64,000 bases of DNA from an uncultured Stenotrophomonas sp. (GTDB lineage Bacteria > Pseudomonadota > Gammaproteobacteria > Xanthomonadales > Xanthomonadaceae), in contig FLTS01000001.1 in the NCBI GenBank assembly GCA_900078405.1, positions 1,884,626 to 1,948,625 on the forward strand. The letters run 5' to 3'. The notes below the pieces were generated by a model. That model did no database searches. It worked only from the letters and a program-made list of their open reading frames with translations, and was not told where the DNA came from. Of this stretch, positions 18,120 to 31,365 are shown one piece after another; position 1 is the first letter of the stretch, and the number at the start of each line of letters is the position of its first letter. The position numbers and the translations under genes were made by a program.

Positions 18120-20497
18120 AGAGGTTGCTGCAACATTTCACCGCCCTGCTCCTGCTTGCCGGCTGCGCCCTGCCGGCATGGGCGATCAGCGAGAAGGACC
18201 TGCTGCCGGTCGACCAGGCCTTCGCCTTGCGTGCCGAGGCGATCAGCCGCGACCGCATCGAGCTGCACTGGGACATCGCCCCGGGCTACTACCTGTACCG
18301 CCACCGCACCAGCGTCAAGGCCGGTCCGGGCTTCGACGCCGGTGCACTGCGGATGCCCGATGGCGAAAAGAAGCACGACGAGTTCTTCGGCGACGTGGAG
18401 ACCTACCACCGGCAGCTGCAGGCCACCCTGCCCGGCAGCGCCGCACCCGGCATCGACACGGTGACGCTGGAAGTGCGCTACCAGGGCTGCGCCGACGCCG
18501 GCGTGTGCTATCCGCCGCAGAAGCGCACGCTCGAAGTGAAGCTACCGGCCGACACCGCTGGCATCACCCCCGCCAACCCGCTTGCGCGCGCCAGCGGCGG
18601 CGGCCTGAAACTGCCCGGCGTGGCGGCCAGCCAGAACCTGCCGCTGCCTTCGGAGCAGGCATTCGGTTTCGAAGCCATCGTCGATGACGGCAACCGCCTG
18701 CTGCTGCGGTTCTCGCCGGCACCGGGCTACTACCTGTACCGCGACCGTACCTCGCTGGCGCTGGAAGGCGCGGCCGGCATCCGTACCGGGCAACCCCAGT
18801 GGCCGGCCGGCACCTCGCACCGCGACGAGCATTTCGGCGACGTGGTTGTGTATTTCGACCAGGTGGACGTACCGCTGCCGCTGCGCCGCGAGCATGCCAA
18901 ACCCGCCGACATCACCTTGGTAACCACCTTCCAGGGGTGCCAGACCGATGGCATCTGCTACCCGCCGATGACTCGCCGGGTGCGGCTGTCGCTGCCGGCC
19001 GGCAAGGTGTCGCACAGCGACGAGGCCATCGTCGTGCCGCGAGTGATCCCGCCCCTGCCCAGCGGCGGCAGGGGCGCCACACTGCCGCCCGCGGACGACC
19101 TGCCGGCGCCGCAACCGCTGGTGATGCACGCCGGCCCCGCCCCCGCGGCAACGGTGCCGGACGCGTCCGCCGACAACGACCGCCGCAGCCTGCCGCCGGC
19201 CACCGCCGGCCGCACCGATTCACTGCCGTGGATCCTGCTGCTGGCGCTGGCCGGCGGCCTGATCCTCAACCTGATGCCGTGCGTGCTGCCGGTGCTGTCG
19301 CTGAAGGTGCTGGGCCTGGCGCAGAGCGGCGAGAGCCGCCGCCACGCCCGCCGCCACGCACTGTGGTACACGCTGGGCGTGCTGGTCGCGTTCGCCGCGG
19401 TCGGGGCACTGGTGCTGGCACTGCGCGCGGCCGGGCAGGCCGCCGGCTGGGGCTTCCAGCTGCAGCACCCGTGGTTCATCGCTGCACTGGCCTACCTGAT
19501 GTTCGTGGTCGGCCTGAGCCTGAGCGGCGTGTTCACCCTGGGCGGCACCCTCGGTGGCGCCGGCCAGTCGCTGGTGCAGCGCCAGGACGCGGCCGGCGAC
19601 TTCTTCACCGGTGTGCTGGCCTGCGTGGTGGCCAGCCCGTGCATCGCTCCGTTCATGGGCCCCGCGCTGGCCTATGCCTTCACCGCACCGGCGACGGTGG
19701 CGATGCTGGTGTTCCTGATGCTGGGCCTGGGGCTGGCGCTGCCGTTCCTGCTGATCGGCTTCGTGCCGGCGCTGGCGCGGCGCCTGCCGAAGCCGGGTGC
19801 GTGGATGGAAACCTTCAAGCAGCTGCTGGCGTTCCCGATGTACCTGACCGCGATCTGGCTGCTGTGGGTGCTGGGCAAGCAGCGCGGCATCGACGCCACC
19901 GTGCTGTTGCTGGCCGGCATGGCCGTGCTGGCACTGGGCCTGTGGTGGTTCGAGCGCAGCCGCTGGCACAGCCGCCGGTTCGGCATGGCGCTGGGCGCGG
20001 CAATCGTGCTGCTGGCGCTGGCGCCGGTATGGGGCGTGGCCCGCATGCAGCCGCCGGCGCGCGCGGCCAGCGAGGGCACGGTGGCGTATTCGCCGGAGAT
20101 GCTCGACCGCCTGCGCGCGGACAACCGCGTGGTGCTGGACGAACGCTACATCCCGCCGTGGCTGGGCCTGGGCGTGGTCCGGGTGATCGAACGCCGCGCG
20201 GACAACCGCGTGGTGTTCGTCAACATGACCGCCGACTGGTGCGTGACCTGCAAGGCCAACGAGCGCAACGTACTCGACCGCGCCGCCTTCCGCGACGGGC
20301 TCAAGCGGGTGGACGCGGTGTACATGCGCGGCGACTGGACCAACGTCGACCCGCAGATCAGCGCCTTCCTCGAGCAGCACAAGGCGGTGGGCGTGCCGCT
20401 GTACGTGGTCTACGGCCCCGGCGCGCCGCCACGGGTGTTGCCCACCGTGCTGACCCAGTCCGTGGTCGAGGACGCGCTGCTGCGCGCGGCACGCTGA
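18116..20497 (+). CDS. dsbD: thiol:disulfide interchange protein DsbD with two N-terminal alpha domains
   Basis: A 793-residue inner-membrane reductant carrier that passes electrons from cytoplasmic thioredoxin to the periplasm. It has a signal peptide (1-23). Two copies of the periplasmic alpha domain follow, with cysteine pairs 125/131 (YQGCADAGVCYPP) and 275/281 (FQGCQTDGICYPP). The membrane domain carries C389 (LMPCVLPVLS) and C509 (ASPCIAPFMG). The C-terminal thioredoxin-like domain has C709/C712 (DWCVTCK). The start is TTG at 18116, overlapping the cutA stop, with GAGGAAG before it. The doubled alpha domain makes it longer than the E. coli protein. Confidence 0.92.
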   Translation: MKRLLQHFTALLLLAGCALPAWAISEKDLLPVDQAFALRAEAISRDRIELHWDIAPGYYLYRHRTSVKAGPGFDAGALRMPDGEKKHDEFFGDVETYHRQLQATLPGSAAPGIDTVTLEVRYQGCADAGVCYPPQKRTLEVKLPADTAGITPANPLARASGGGLKLPGVAASQNLPLPSEQAFGFEAIVDDGNRLLLRFSPAPGYYLYRDRTSLALEGAAGIRTGQPQWPAGTSHRDEHFGDVVVYFDQVDVPLPLRREHAKPADITLVTTFQGCQTDGICYPPMTRRVRLSLPAGKVSHSDEAIVVPRVIPPLPSGGRGATLPPADDLPAPQPLVMHAGPAPAATVPDASADNDRRSLPPATAGRTDSLPWILLLALAGGLILNLMPCVLPVLSLKVLGLAQSGESRRHARRHALWYTLGVLVAFAAVGALVLALRAAGQAAGWGFQLQHPWFIAALAYLMFVVGLSLSGVFTLGGTLGGAGQSLVQRQDAAGDFFTGVLACVVASPCIAPFMGPALAYAFTAPATVAMLVFLMLGLGLALPFLLIGFVPALARRLPKPGAWMETFKQLLAFPMYLTAIWLLWVLGKQRGIDATVLLLAGMAVLALGLWWFERSRWHSRRFGMALGAAIVLLALAPVWGVARMQPPARAASEGTVAYSPEMLDRLRADNRVVLDERYIPPWLGLGVVRVIERRADNRVVFVNMTADWCVTCKANERNVLDRAAFRDGLKRVDAVYMRGDWTNVDPQISAFLEQHKAVGVPLYVVYGPGAPPRVLPTVLTQSVVEDALLRAAR

Positions 20498-20498
20498 C

Positions 20499-21071
20499 AT
20501 GCACGCACGGCTGTGGTGGGTAGCGGGAATCGCCGCGGCGGCCGGGCTCGCCGCCGGGGCATGGCTGGGCCACCCGGCTACGCCGGAACCGCTGCCGATG
20601 ACCTCGCCCTCGACCGCTCCGCGGCCGGCGCCGCCGGTACCGGTGGCCCGCCCCGGCGAACCGTTGCCGGCCTTCACCCTGCCCGACCTGGACGGCATGC
20701 CGGTGCACTTCCCCGACCGGTTCAAGGGCAAGCCACTGCTGATCAACGTCTGGGCCAGCTGGTGCGGGCCATGCATCGAGGAAATGCCGGAGCTGGCCCG
20801 ATTCGCCGCCAAACACGCCGACAACGGCCCGCAGGTGGTGGGACTGGCACTGGACACGCCCGAGGCGGTGCTCGACTTCCTCGGCAACGTGCCGGTGTAT
20901 TACCCCATCGTGATCGACAGCCCCGGCCCGGCCGACGCCAGTGTCAGGCTCGGCAACACGCAGGGGCTGCTGCCCTACAGCGTGCTGGTCGATGCGCAGG
21001 GCCGGGTGGTGAAGCAGAAGCTGGGGCCATTCAAGGCCGGCGAGATCGAGGATTGGGTAGCAGCACCGTAA
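20499..21071 (+). CDS. TlpA-family thioredoxin-like protein
   Basis: A 190-residue membrane-anchored periplasmic thioredoxin fold protein. An N-terminal helix (about 5-24) and a Pro-rich linker lead into a TlpA/ResA domain with VWASWCGPCIEEMPEL, the redox pair being C89/C92. The cis-Pro segment is LPYSVLVD. It starts one base after dsbD ends and is probably a DsbD client for cytochrome c maturation or disulphide reduction. Confidence 0.88.
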   Translation: MHARLWWVAGIAAAAGLAAGAWLGHPATPEPLPMTSPSTAPRPAPPVPVARPGEPLPAFTLPDLDGMPVHFPDRFKGKPLLINVWASWCGPCIEEMPELARFAAKHADNGPQVVGLALDTPEAVLDFLGNVPVYYPIVIDSPGPADASVRLGNTQGLLPYSVLVDAQGRVVKQKLGPFKAGEIEDWVAAP

Positions 21072-21221
21072 AACCGCAGGTCGGCCGCCTCCCCCACAGG
21101 GACAAGGAAAAGTCGCCCGGGAGAATTCAAACAATCGATTAAATCGCCGACAAGTTCGCCGAACTGGACAGTATTGCCGGCTTCGCTCAGACTCCCGCCC
21201 TTTCCCACCCACCGCTGGCAC

Positions 21222-21656
21222 ATGGCAAAGCTGCTGGTCCTCCACGGCCCCAACCTGAACCTGCTCGGCAGCCGCGAACCGGAGGTTTACGGGCACACCA
21301 CGCTGGCCGGCATCGACGCGGCGCTGGCCGCGCAGGCACAGGCCGCCGGGCATGCGCTGGAGAGCCTGCAGTCCAACGCCGAGCACGTGCTGGTCGAGCG
21401 GGTGCAGGCCGCCCGCGGCGACGGCACCGCCTTCATCCTGATCAACCCGGCCGCCTTCACCCATACCTCGGTCGCGCTGCGCGACGCACTGGCGGCGGTG
21501 GCCATCCCGTTCATCGAAATCCACCTGTCCAACCCGCACGCCCGCGAACCCTTCCGCCAGCACAGCTACTTCAGCGACAAAGCGGCCGGCGTGGTCTGCG
21601 GTTTCGGCGCGGACAGCTACCGCTACGCCCTGGACGCCGCCCTGCAGCGGCTCTGA
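21222..21656 (+). CDS. aroQ: 3-dehydroquinate dehydratase, type II
   Basis: A 144-residue enzyme that dehydrates 3-dehydroquinate to 3-dehydroshikimate. [20 protein letters not shown] holds the active-site Tyr (second YG) and Arg, and [17 protein letters not shown], the [11 protein letters not shown] loop and [18 protein letters not shown] follow. The ATG at 21222 opens MAKLLVLHG; a longer open frame has no family sequence. It precedes accB, an order common in proteobacteria. Confidence 0.96.
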   Translation: MAKLLVLHGPNLNLLGSREPEVYGHTTLAGIDAALAAQAQAAGHALESLQSNAEHVLVERVQAARGDGTAFILINPAAFTHTSVALRDALAAVAIPFIEIHLSNPHAREPFRQHSYFSDKAAGVVCGFGADSYRYALDAALQRL

Positions 21657-21717
21657 CCCCATTCCCCGGCGCCGGTGCGCGAGCGCGCCGCCGTCGACAA
21701 CACCCAAGAGGCTCTAC

Positions 21718-22197
21718 ATGGACCTGCGCAAAATCAAGAAGCTGATCGACCTGCTGGAAGAGTCGAACCTGGCCGAGATCGAGATCAAGGAAGGCGAGGA
21801 ATCCGTGCGCCTGTCGCGCACCCCGGTCGGCGGCTACGTGCCGGCGCCGGTGGCCGTCGCCGCGCCGGTCCACGCCCCGGCCCAGGCCCCGAGCATGCCG
21901 ATGAACTCCCCGGTCGAAGCCGCCACCGGCGGCACGCCCAAGCCGGGCAATGCCCTGCCGGACGGCCACGTGCAGCGCGCGCCGATGGTCGGCACCTATT
22001 ACGCCTCCGCGGCCCCGGACAAGCCGCCGTTCGTCAGCGTCGGCCAGCAGATCAAGGCCGGCGAAACGCTGGCGATCATCGAGGCGATGAAGATGTTCAA
22101 CCCGATCGAGGCCGAGGTGTCCGGCACCGTGGTCGCCATCCTCGGCGAAAGCGGCAACCCGGTGGAGTTCGACCAGCCGCTGTTCGTGATCGCCTGA
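21718..22197 (+). CDS. accB: biotin carboxyl carrier protein of acetyl-CoA carboxylase
   Basis: A 159-residue protein: an N-terminal [16 protein letters not shown] segment, a Pro/Ala-rich linker (about 40-75) and a C-terminal biotinyl domain. The biotinylated lysine is K125 in EAMKMFN. Part of acetyl-CoA carboxylase, which makes malonyl-CoA for fatty acid synthesis. It is 10 bp ahead of accC, forming the usual accBC pair. Confidence 0.98.
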   Translation: MDLRKIKKLIDLLEESNLAEIEIKEGEESVRLSRTPVGGYVPAPVAVAAPVHAPAQAPSMPMNSPVEAATGGTPKPGNALPDGHVQRAPMVGTYYASAAPDKPPFVSVGQQIKAGETLAIIEAMKMFNPIEAEVSGTVVAILGESGNPVEFDQPLFVIA

Positions 22198-22207
22198 GGC
22201 GCCGGCC

Positions 22208-23575
<1,368 letters not shown>

Positions 23576-23582
23576 GGAAACC

Positions 23583-23683
23583 CGGGAGTGAGTGAAGAGG
23601 AGTGAGGAGTTAGAGAAAGCCGCCCCGCTCCCGCTCCTCCTGCTCCATTCTCACTCCTCACCCCTCTTCACCCACTCCTCGCT
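23583..23683. repeat. imperfect purine/pyrimidine inverted repeat
   Basis: The gap between accC and prmA holds GAGTGAGTGAAGAGGAGTGA on one side and its near complement CTCACTCCTCACCCCTCTTC on the other, about 30 nt apart. A shorter related stretch (GAGTGGAGGGGTGAGGAACG) occurs after ahpC near 60590. It may form a long hairpin between the two genes. Function unknown. Confidence 0.5.
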
Positions 23684-23687
23684 CTCC

Positions 23688-24602
23688 ATGCCTTTCCTCG
23701 AACTCACCCTGCGCTGCACCGAAGCCACCCAGCCCCGCTACGAGAACGCGCTGGAGGACGTCGGTGCGCTGGCGGTGACCATGCTCGACGCCGATGCCGA
23801 CACCAGCAACGAGCACGCGATCCTGGAGCCGGGCGTGGGTGAAACCCCGCTGTGGAACGAACTGGTACTGACCGCGCTGTTCCCGGCGGAAACCAATGCA
23901 CTGGCGTTGCTGGCCGCGCTGGAAGCCTTCGACGCCGGGCTGGACTGGAGCAACGCCGGCTTCCGCGCGGTCGAGGACGAAGACTGGGAGCGCGCCTGGC
24001 TGGACCAGTTCCAGCCGATGCAGTTCGGCCGGCGCACCTGGATCGTGCCGTGGAACCACGAACTGCCCGGTGCCGCGCAGGCCAGCGACGCCGCCGTGGT
24101 GCGGCTGGACCCGGGCCTGGCCTTCGGCTCCGGCACCCACCCGACCACCGCGCTGTGCCTGCGCTGGCTCGACCAGCTGGCCGCCGACGGCGAACTGGCC
24201 GGCCGCAACGTGCTCGACTTCGGCTGCGGCTCGGGCATCCTCGCGCTGGCCGCGATCAAGCTCGGCGCCGCCAGCGCGACAGGCGTCGACAACGATCCGC
24301 AGGCGTTGATCGCCACCGCCGACAACGGTGAGCGCAACGGCGTGCACATCACCGCGTACCTGCCCGAGGACGAGCCGGCCGCCACCTACCCGGTCGTGGT
24401 CGCCAACATCCTCGCCTCGGCGCTGGACGCACTGGCCGAACGGCTGGCCGCGCGCGTGGCGCCGGGCGGGCGCATCGCCCTGTCCGGCATCCTGCACGGG
24501 CAGGAAGACGAATTGCTGGAGCGCTATGCCGCATGGTTCGAGCAACTGGAAACCACGCAGGACGGCGACTGGATGCGCATCACCGGCATGCGCCGTGCTT
24601 GA
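23688..24602 (+). CDS. prmA: ribosomal protein L11 methyltransferase
   Basis: A 304-residue SAM-dependent enzyme that trimethylates ribosomal protein L11. An N-terminal ferredoxin-like domain ([10 protein letters not shown]) precedes [19 protein letters not shown], the SAM site [20 protein letters not shown] and [14 protein letters not shown]. The ATG at 23688 is the family start; the open frame upstream lies in the inverted repeat. Confidence 0.96.
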   Translation: MPFLELTLRCTEATQPRYENALEDVGALAVTMLDADADTSNEHAILEPGVGETPLWNELVLTALFPAETNALALLAALEAFDAGLDWSNAGFRAVEDEDWERAWLDQFQPMQFGRRTWIVPWNHELPGAAQASDAAVVRLDPGLAFGSGTHPTTALCLRWLDQLAADGELAGRNVLDFGCGSGILALAAIKLGAASATGVDNDPQALIATADNGERNGVHITAYLPEDEPAATYPVVVANILASALDALAERLAARVAPGGRIALSGILHGQEDELLERYAAWFEQLETTQDGDWMRITGMRRA

Positions 24603-25385
24603 ATGGGGCCAACCTCCCGGCCCTCGATGCGCATGACCGCCGAAACCCCGCCCGACCGCCGCCCGCTCGCCACCTTCCTGCACGGCCCGCAGGCCGAAGC
24701 CGGCAACACAGCCGCCGCAACCGACGACACGCCGGCACCGGCCACGGATGAAACCGGCGGTATGACCGGTGACGAAACCGGCACCATCACCGATGCCGCA
24801 CTGACCGACGACGCCATTGCCATCGAGGCCACCGTCACACCGGAGCCGGAACCCGCCCCACCGCCGGCAACAACCATCACCACGCCCACCTTCCTGCGTG
24901 GCGCCCGCCCGGCCGTGCGTACGCCGCGCTGGCAATGGCGGCTGGTCGCCGCGCTCGGTGTGCTGCTGCTGGTGCAGATCGCCGTAGCCGACCGCGCCCG
25001 CCTCGCCAGCGACGCCCGCACCCGCCCGCTGATCGGCGCGGTGTGCACGGTACTGCGCTGCGCGCTGCCGGCCTGGCACGAACCGGCGGCCTACACCATG
25101 CTCCAGCGCGAAGTACGACCGCTGGCCGGCCAGCCCGGCGTGCTGCAGGTACAGGCCAGCTTCCGCAACGACGCACGCTGGGCGCAGGCATGGCCGGCAC
25201 TGCGGCTGTCGTTGTCCGACGCCGACGGCCGCGTCATCGGCCGCCGCACCCTGCCGCCGGGCGATTACCTCGATCCCGCGCAGGGCCCGCGGCAATTGCT
25301 CGAACCCGGCCAGAGCGCGCAGGTGGCGTTCCTGCTGCGCGAGCCGTCGGCGGCCACCGTCGCCTATACCTTCGAGTTCCGTTGA
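24603..25385 (+). CDS. DUF3426 membrane protein
   Basis: A 260-residue protein with a long low-complexity acidic/Ala/Pro N-terminal half, one membrane helix (about 115-133, LVAALGVLLLVQIAVA) and a C-terminal DUF3426 domain (LQREVRPLAGQPGVLQVQASF, then LRLSLSDADGR, ending in YTFEFR). Relatives usually begin with a zinc-ribbon (CxxC) motif, which is absent here. The start overlaps the prmA stop region; an ATG at 24627 is an alternative. It sits in the conserved prmA-DUF3426-fis block. Function unknown. Confidence 0.75.
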   Translation: MGPTSRPSMRMTAETPPDRRPLATFLHGPQAEAGNTAAATDDTPAPATDETGGMTGDETGTITDAALTDDAIAIEATVTPEPEPAPPPATTITTPTFLRGARPAVRTPRWQWRLVAALGVLLLVQIAVADRARLASDARTRPLIGAVCTVLRCALPAWHEPAAYTMLQREVRPLAGQPGVLQVQASFRNDARWAQAWPALRLSLSDADGRVIGRRTLPPGDYLDPAQGPRQLLEPGQSAQVAFLLREPSAATVAYTFEFR

Positions 25386-25426
25386 CCATACCGGCCGGCA
25401 TGACGGCGCCACGGCCCACGCGCTAG

Positions 25427-25759
<333 letters not shown>

Positions 25760-25777
25760 GGCGAGGGTAGCTCTCTG

Positions 25778-25860
25778 GTGGGTGCCGACCGTTGGTCGGC
25801 ACGGGCCATCAACCGCCCGGCGCTTCGCGCCGCCGCCGCGACCAACGGTCGGGCGCCACC
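25778..25860. repeat. SMAG/REP-type palindrome between fis and purH
   Basis: GTGGGTGCCGACCGTTGGTCGGCA and, after about 35 nt, GCGACCAACGGTCGGGCGCCACC form a large inverted repeat whose first half is itself a stem-loop. Related to the GTAGTGCCGGCC element at 52834-52909. Confidence 0.7.
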
Positions 25861-25951
25861 GCATGGCCCCTGCGGCGGTCACCGCGGCAACCAAACCCCG
25901 GGGCCGCGGGCCGCTACAATACCGGCCCGTTTCCGCTTCCCCCGCACCCCC

Positions 25952-27538
25952 ATGTCCGCTGATCTGCTGCCCGTGCGCCGGGCCCTGCTGTCCGTTTCCG
26001 ACAAGACCGGCCTGATTGACCTTGCCCGTGCGCTGGCCGCGCGCAACGTCGAACTGCTGTCCACCGGCGGCACCGCCAAGGCGATCCGCGAGGCCGGCCT
26101 GCCGGTCAAGGACGTGTCCGATGCCACCGGCTTCCCGGAAATGATGGACGGCCGGGTCAAGACCCTGCACCCGGTGGTACACGGCGGCCTGCTCGGCCGC
26201 GCCGGCATCGACGAGGCGGTGATGGTCGAGCATGGCATCGCCCCGATCGACCTGCTGGTACTGAACCTGTATCCGTTCGAGGCAGTCACCGCCAAGGCCG
26301 ATTGCACCCTCGCCGACGCGGTGGAGAATATCGACATCGGCGGCCCGGCAATGCTGCGCAGCGCGGCCAAGAACTTCGCCCGCGTCGCCGTGGCCACCAG
26401 CCCGGAGCAGTACGCCGGCCTGCTGGCCGAACTGGACGCCAACGACGGCCAGCTGTCCGCCGCCAAGCGCTTCGCACTGTCGGTGGCCGCGTTCAACCGC
26501 GTGGCCCAGTACGACGCGGCCATCGGCAACTACCTCTCCTCGGTCACCGACGCCAGCGCCACGGTGCCGGCGCGCGAGGCATTCCCGGCGCAGATGAGCT
26601 CCACCTTCGTCAAGGTGATGGACCTGCGCTACGGCGAAAACCCGCACCAGCAGGCCGCGTTCTACCGCGACCTGCACCCGGCACCGGGCTCGCTGGCGAC
26701 GTTCACCCAGCTGCAGGGCAAGGAACTGAGCTACAACAACATCGCCGACTCCGACGCCGCGTGGGAATGCGTGCGCCAGTTCGACGCCCCGGCCTGCGTC
26801 ATCGTCAAGCACGCCAACCCGTGCGGCGTGGCCGTGGCCGCCGACGTCGGCGCGGCTTACGAGCAGGCCTATGCCACCGACCCGACCAGCGCCTTCGGCG
26901 GCATCCTCGCCTTCAACCGCACGCTGGACGCGAAGACCGCGCAGACCATCCTCGACCGCCAGTTCGTCGAAGTGCTGATCGCCCCGGACTACGAGCCGGC
27001 CGCGCTGGAATACGCCACCAGGAAGGCCAACGTGCGCGTGCTGCGCATCCCCACGGCGACGGCGATGCCGGGCTTCGTCGACAGCAAGCGCGTCGGCTCC
27101 GGTTTGCTGCTGCAGAGCGCCGATGACCGCGTGGTGCTGCGCGACGAACTGAAAGTGGTCAGCAAGATTGCACCGACCGAGGCACAGTTCGCCGACCTGC
27201 TGTTCGCGTGGAAGGTGGCCAAGTTCGTCAAATCCAACGCGATTGTCTATGCGAAGGACCAGCGCACGATTGGCGTGGGCGCCGGGCAGATGAGCCGCGT
27301 GTATTCGGCGCGCATCGCCGGTATCAAGGCCAATGACGCCGGGTTGGTGGTACCCGGCTCGGTGATGGCTTCCGATGCGTTCTTCCCGTTCCGCGACGGC
27401 CTCGACGCCGCCGCCGAAGCCGGCATCAGCGCGGTGATCCAGCCGGGCGGCTCGATGCGCGACGCCGAGGTGATCGCCGCAGCCGACGAGCACGGCATCG
27501 CGATGGTGTTCACCGGCGTGCGCCACTTCCGCCACTGA
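25952..27538 (+). CDS. purH: bifunctional AICAR transformylase/IMP cyclohydrolase
   Basis: A 528-residue enzyme for the last two steps of IMP synthesis. The N-terminal MGS-like cyclohydrolase domain ([35 protein letters not shown]) and the C-terminal transformylase ([28 protein letters not shown] with the catalytic Lys-His, [10 protein letters not shown]) are intact. The ATG at 25952 gives the family start. The purH stop overlaps the next start (TGATG). Confidence 0.98.
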   Translation: MSADLLPVRRALLSVSDKTGLIDLARALAARNVELLSTGGTAKAIREAGLPVKDVSDATGFPEMMDGRVKTLHPVVHGGLLGRAGIDEAVMVEHGIAPIDLLVLNLYPFEAVTAKADCTLADAVENIDIGGPAMLRSAAKNFARVAVATSPEQYAGLLAELDANDGQLSAAKRFALSVAAFNRVAQYDAAIGNYLSSVTDASATVPAREAFPAQMSSTFVKVMDLRYGENPHQQAAFYRDLHPAPGSLATFTQLQGKELSYNNIADSDAAWECVRQFDAPACVIVKHANPCGVAVAADVGAAYEQAYATDPTSAFGGILAFNRTLDAKTAQTILDRQFVEVLIAPDYEPAALEYATRKANVRVLRIPTATAMPGFVDSKRVGSGLLLQSADDRVVLRDELKVVSKIAPTEAQFADLLFAWKVAKFVKSNAIVYAKDQRTIGVGAGQMSRVYSARIAGIKANDAGLVVPGSVMASDAFFPFRDGLDAAAEAGISAVIQPGGSMRDAEVIAAADEHGIAMVFTGVRHFRH

Positions 27539-27996
27539 TGAAACCGGAAACGGGGAACCGGCAACCGGGAGTGGCCACTGCTGCATGGCCCGCCCTGCTG
27601 CGCCCGCTGTGCGCGGCCCTGTTGCTGCCGCTGCTGGCCGCCTGCGACAACGGCGCGCTGGTCGATGCGCAGCGGCAGGCCATCGCCACGTATGCCAGGC
27701 AACTGCCCGCGCCCTACCGCGACGGCCTGATCGTCGATGCCGTGCATCGGCACGGCGGCGACCTGGTGTTCGTGATCCGCTCCCCCGACGCCACCGTGGC
27801 GATGGCCAAGGCCAAGCCCGACGTGTTCGCGGCCCTGCAGCGCGACGAGGCCGACGCCATCGCCGAGTTGTGCGCGGACGCCGCGCTGGCGCCGGTCCAT
27901 GCCGCCGGTGGTGGCGTGCGCCGCCGCTTCATCGACGCCAACGGCGCGCAATTCTTCGAGGTCGCGCTGAAAGCCTCGGACTGTCGCTCCCCATGA
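27538..27996 (+). CDS. small putative lipoprotein between purH and purD
   Basis: A 152-residue protein of unknown function. A signal peptide (about 18-37) ends in the lipobox LLAAC, so it should be a lipidated envelope protein; the mature part has a hydrophobic core ([16 protein letters not shown]) and two more Cys residues. It overlaps the purH stop by one base and ends 22 bp before purD, so it is transcribed with purine genes, with no obvious purine link. Confidence 0.65.
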   Translation: MKPETGNRQPGVATAAWPALLRPLCAALLLPLLAACDNGALVDAQRQAIATYARQLPAPYRDGLIVDAVHRHGGDLVFVIRSPDATVAMAKAKPDVFAALQRDEADAIAELCADAALAPVHAAGGGVRRRFIDANGAQFFEVALKASDCRSP

Positions 27997-28018
27997 ATGC
28001 CCCTACAGGACTGACCCC

Positions 28019-29305
28019 ATGAAAATCCTCGTCATCGGTTCCGGCGGCCGCGAACACGCCCTGGCCTGGAAGCTGGCGCAATCGCAGCGTGTGGACGAAG
28101 TGCTCGTCGCCCCGGGCAATGCCGGCACCGCGACCGAAACCAAGTGCCGCAACGTCGCGGTCAAGGTCACCGACATCGACGGCCTGCTGCAGCTGGCCCG
28201 CGACGAGGCCATCGCGCTGACCGTGGTCGGCCCGGAAGTGCCGCTGGTAGCCGGTGTGGTCGACCGCTTCCGCGCCGCCGGGCTGCGTATCTTCGGGCCC
28301 ACCGCCGCCGCCGCGCAGCTGGAGGGCAGCAAGGCGTTCGCCAAGGATTTCCTCGCCCGCCACGGCATCCCCACCGCGTTCTACGCGGTGCATACCGAGG
28401 TCGAAGCAGCGCTGGCCTACGTGCGCGAGAAGGGCGCGCCCATCGTCATCAAGGCCGAAGGCCTGGCCGCCGGCAAGGGCGTGATCGTGGCGATGACACT
28501 GGACGAAGCCGAGGCCGCGGTGCGCGACATGCTCGCCGGCAATGCCTTCGGCGACGCCGGCGCGCGGGTGGTGATCGAGGAGTTCCTCGACGGCGAGGAG
28601 GCCAGCTTCATCTCGATGGTCGATGGCCGCGTCGCGCTGCCGATGGCGACCTCACAGGACCACAAGCGCGTCGGCGACGGCGACACCGGCCCCAACACCG
28701 GAGGCATGGGCGCCTATTCGCCGGCACCGGTGGTCACGCCCGAAGTGCATGCGCGGGTGATGCGCGAGGTGGTCGAACCGACCGTGGCCGGCATGATCGC
28801 CGACGGCGTGCCGTTCACCGGCTTCCTCTACGCCGGGCTGATGATCGACGCCAGCGGCGCGCCGAAGGTCATCGAATTCAACGTGCGCTTCGGCGACCCG
28901 GAAACCCAGCCGGTGATGCTGCGCCTGCAATCGGACCTGGTCGATCTGGTCGAGAAGGCCATTGACGGCGCGCTGGCCGGCGTCGAGGTGCAATGGGATC
29001 CGCGCCCATCGCTGGGCGTGGTGATGGCGGCGCGTCCATACCCGGAAACGCCGATTACCGGCGACGTCATCAGCGGCCTGGGCGACGTGCCGGCCAGCGC
29101 CAAGGTCTTCCACGCCGGCACCGCGCTGGATGCGGCCGGCAAGGTGGTCAGCGCCGGTGGCCGCGTGCTGTGCGTGGCCGCGCTGGGCGAGAGCGTGTCC
29201 GACGCGCAGAAGCACGCCCATGCCGGCGTGCAGGCCATTTCGTGGGCCAACGCATTCCACCGCAGCGACATCGGCTGGCGCGCCATCGCCCGCGAGCAGC
29301 AGTAA
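28019..29305 (+). CDS. purD: phosphoribosylamine-glycine ligase
   Basis: A 428-residue ATP-grasp enzyme making glycinamide ribonucleotide. MKILVIGSGGREHALAWKL, IVIKAEGLAAGKGVIVA, the HKRVGDGDTGPNTGGMGAYSP active-site loop and EFNVRFGDPETQPVMLRL are all present. It follows purH and the small lipoprotein gene. Confidence 0.98.
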   Translation: MKILVIGSGGREHALAWKLAQSQRVDEVLVAPGNAGTATETKCRNVAVKVTDIDGLLQLARDEAIALTVVGPEVPLVAGVVDRFRAAGLRIFGPTAAAAQLEGSKAFAKDFLARHGIPTAFYAVHTEVEAALAYVREKGAPIVIKAEGLAAGKGVIVAMTLDEAEAAVRDMLAGNAFGDAGARVVIEEFLDGEEASFISMVDGRVALPMATSQDHKRVGDGDTGPNTGGMGAYSPAPVVTPEVHARVMREVVEPTVAGMIADGVPFTGFLYAGLMIDASGAPKVIEFNVRFGDPETQPVMLRLQSDLVDLVEKAIDGALAGVEVQWDPRPSLGVVMAARPYPETPITGDVISGLGDVPASAKVFHAGTALDAAGKVVSAGGRVLCVAALGESVSDAQKHAHAGVQAISWANAFHRSDIGWRAIAREQQ

Positions 29306-29314
29306 AAGCGCGCA

Positions 29315-29352
29315 CCACCGCAGGAGCACAGCTTGCTGCGCTCCTGCGGTGG
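29315..29352. terminator. hairpin between convergent purD and aldo/keto reductase
   Basis: A 13-bp perfect stem CCACCGCAGGAGC/GCTCCTGCGGTGG with a 12-nt loop. There is no U tract on either strand, so it may be a REP-like element serving as a bidirectional stop rather than a classical terminator. Confidence 0.5.
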
Positions 29353-29371
29353 CGATACGGGCGTGCCGGGA

Positions 29372-30367
<996 letters not shown>

Positions 30368-30444
30368 CGCGATGCTCCGGGGAAAGGGAGGGCCACTGTA
30401 GGGCGCGGGCTTCAGGCGATAAATCGGGATAATCTTCAACTTCA

Positions 30445-31365
30445 ATGAAGCACGACTTCACAATCAGCCCCGCCCTGTTACCCGCATTGGCGGCTTTCGC
30501 CTGCGTGGCGCGGCATGCCAGCTTCAGCCGCGCGGCCATCGAGCTGGGCATGTCGCCCTCGGCACTGTCGCAGTCGATACGCAGCCTGGAACGGCGGCTG
30601 GGCGCACGCCTGCTGCACCGGACCACGCGCCGGGTCGGGCTGACCGAGCCGGGCGAACGGCTGCTGCGCGAAACCCTGCCGGCGCTGGCGCGCATCGGCG
30701 GCGCCCTGCAGGCATTGGAGGAAAGCCGCGACGTGCCTGCCGGGCGCCTGCGCGTCACCGCGCCACGGATCGCGGTCGAACGGCTGGTGCTGCCGCACCT
30801 GCCGGCATTCTGCGCACTTCACCCGCAAGTGGAGGTCGAGCTGGAAGTGCAGGCGGCGCTGACCGACCTGGTCGCCGAGGGTTTCGATGCCGGCATCCGC
30901 CTCGGTGAATCGCTGGCCGACGGCATGGTCGCGGTGCCGTTGGGTCCGCCGCAGCGGCTGGTGGTGGTCGGCGCCCCCACTTACCTGCAACGGCATCCAC
31001 CACCGGACAGGCCCGAGGCGCTGGCCACGCACGTATGCATGCGTTACCGCCGCAGCGACGGCCGGCTGATGCCGTGGGAATTCACCCGCGACGGGCAGGA
31101 TTTCAGCATCGAGGTCGGCGGCGGGCCGATCTTCAATGACAGCGGACTGGGCCGGTACATGGCCATCGCCGGGCTGGGGCTGGCGCAGGTGTTCGAGGCC
31201 GCCGCCACCGACGATCTTGCCGCCGGGCGGTTGTTGCGCATGCTCGACGACTGGCAACCGCCGTTCCCCGGCTTCCATCTGTATTACCCCTCGCGCGAAC
31301 AGCTGGCACCCAAGCTGCGGGTGTTCATCGACTTCCTGCGCGAAGCCAACGCCGCGCCACCGTAA
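30445..31365 (+). CDS. LysR family transcriptional regulator
   Basis: A 306-residue LysR regulator. The N-terminal winged helix-turn-helix is [20 protein letters not shown] with [17 protein letters not shown] after it; the C-terminal effector domain contains the [20 protein letters not shown] stretch typical of the AaeR/PltR-like branch. Divergent from the aldo/keto reductase; the shared gap has an A/T-rich ATAAATCGGGATAATCTT stretch that could hold the operator. Confidence 0.92.
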   Translation: MKHDFTISPALLPALAAFACVARHASFSRAAIELGMSPSALSQSIRSLERRLGARLLHRTTRRVGLTEPGERLLRETLPALARIGGALQALEESRDVPAGRLRVTAPRIAVERLVLPHLPAFCALHPQVEVELEVQAALTDLVAEGFDAGIRLGESLADGMVAVPLGPPQRLVVVGAPTYLQRHPPPDRPEALATHVCMRYRRSDGRLMPWEFTRDGQDFSIEVGGGPIFNDSGLGRYMAIAGLGLAQVFEAAATDDLAAGRLLRMLDDWQPPFPGFHLYYPSREQLAPKLRVFIDFLREANAAPP

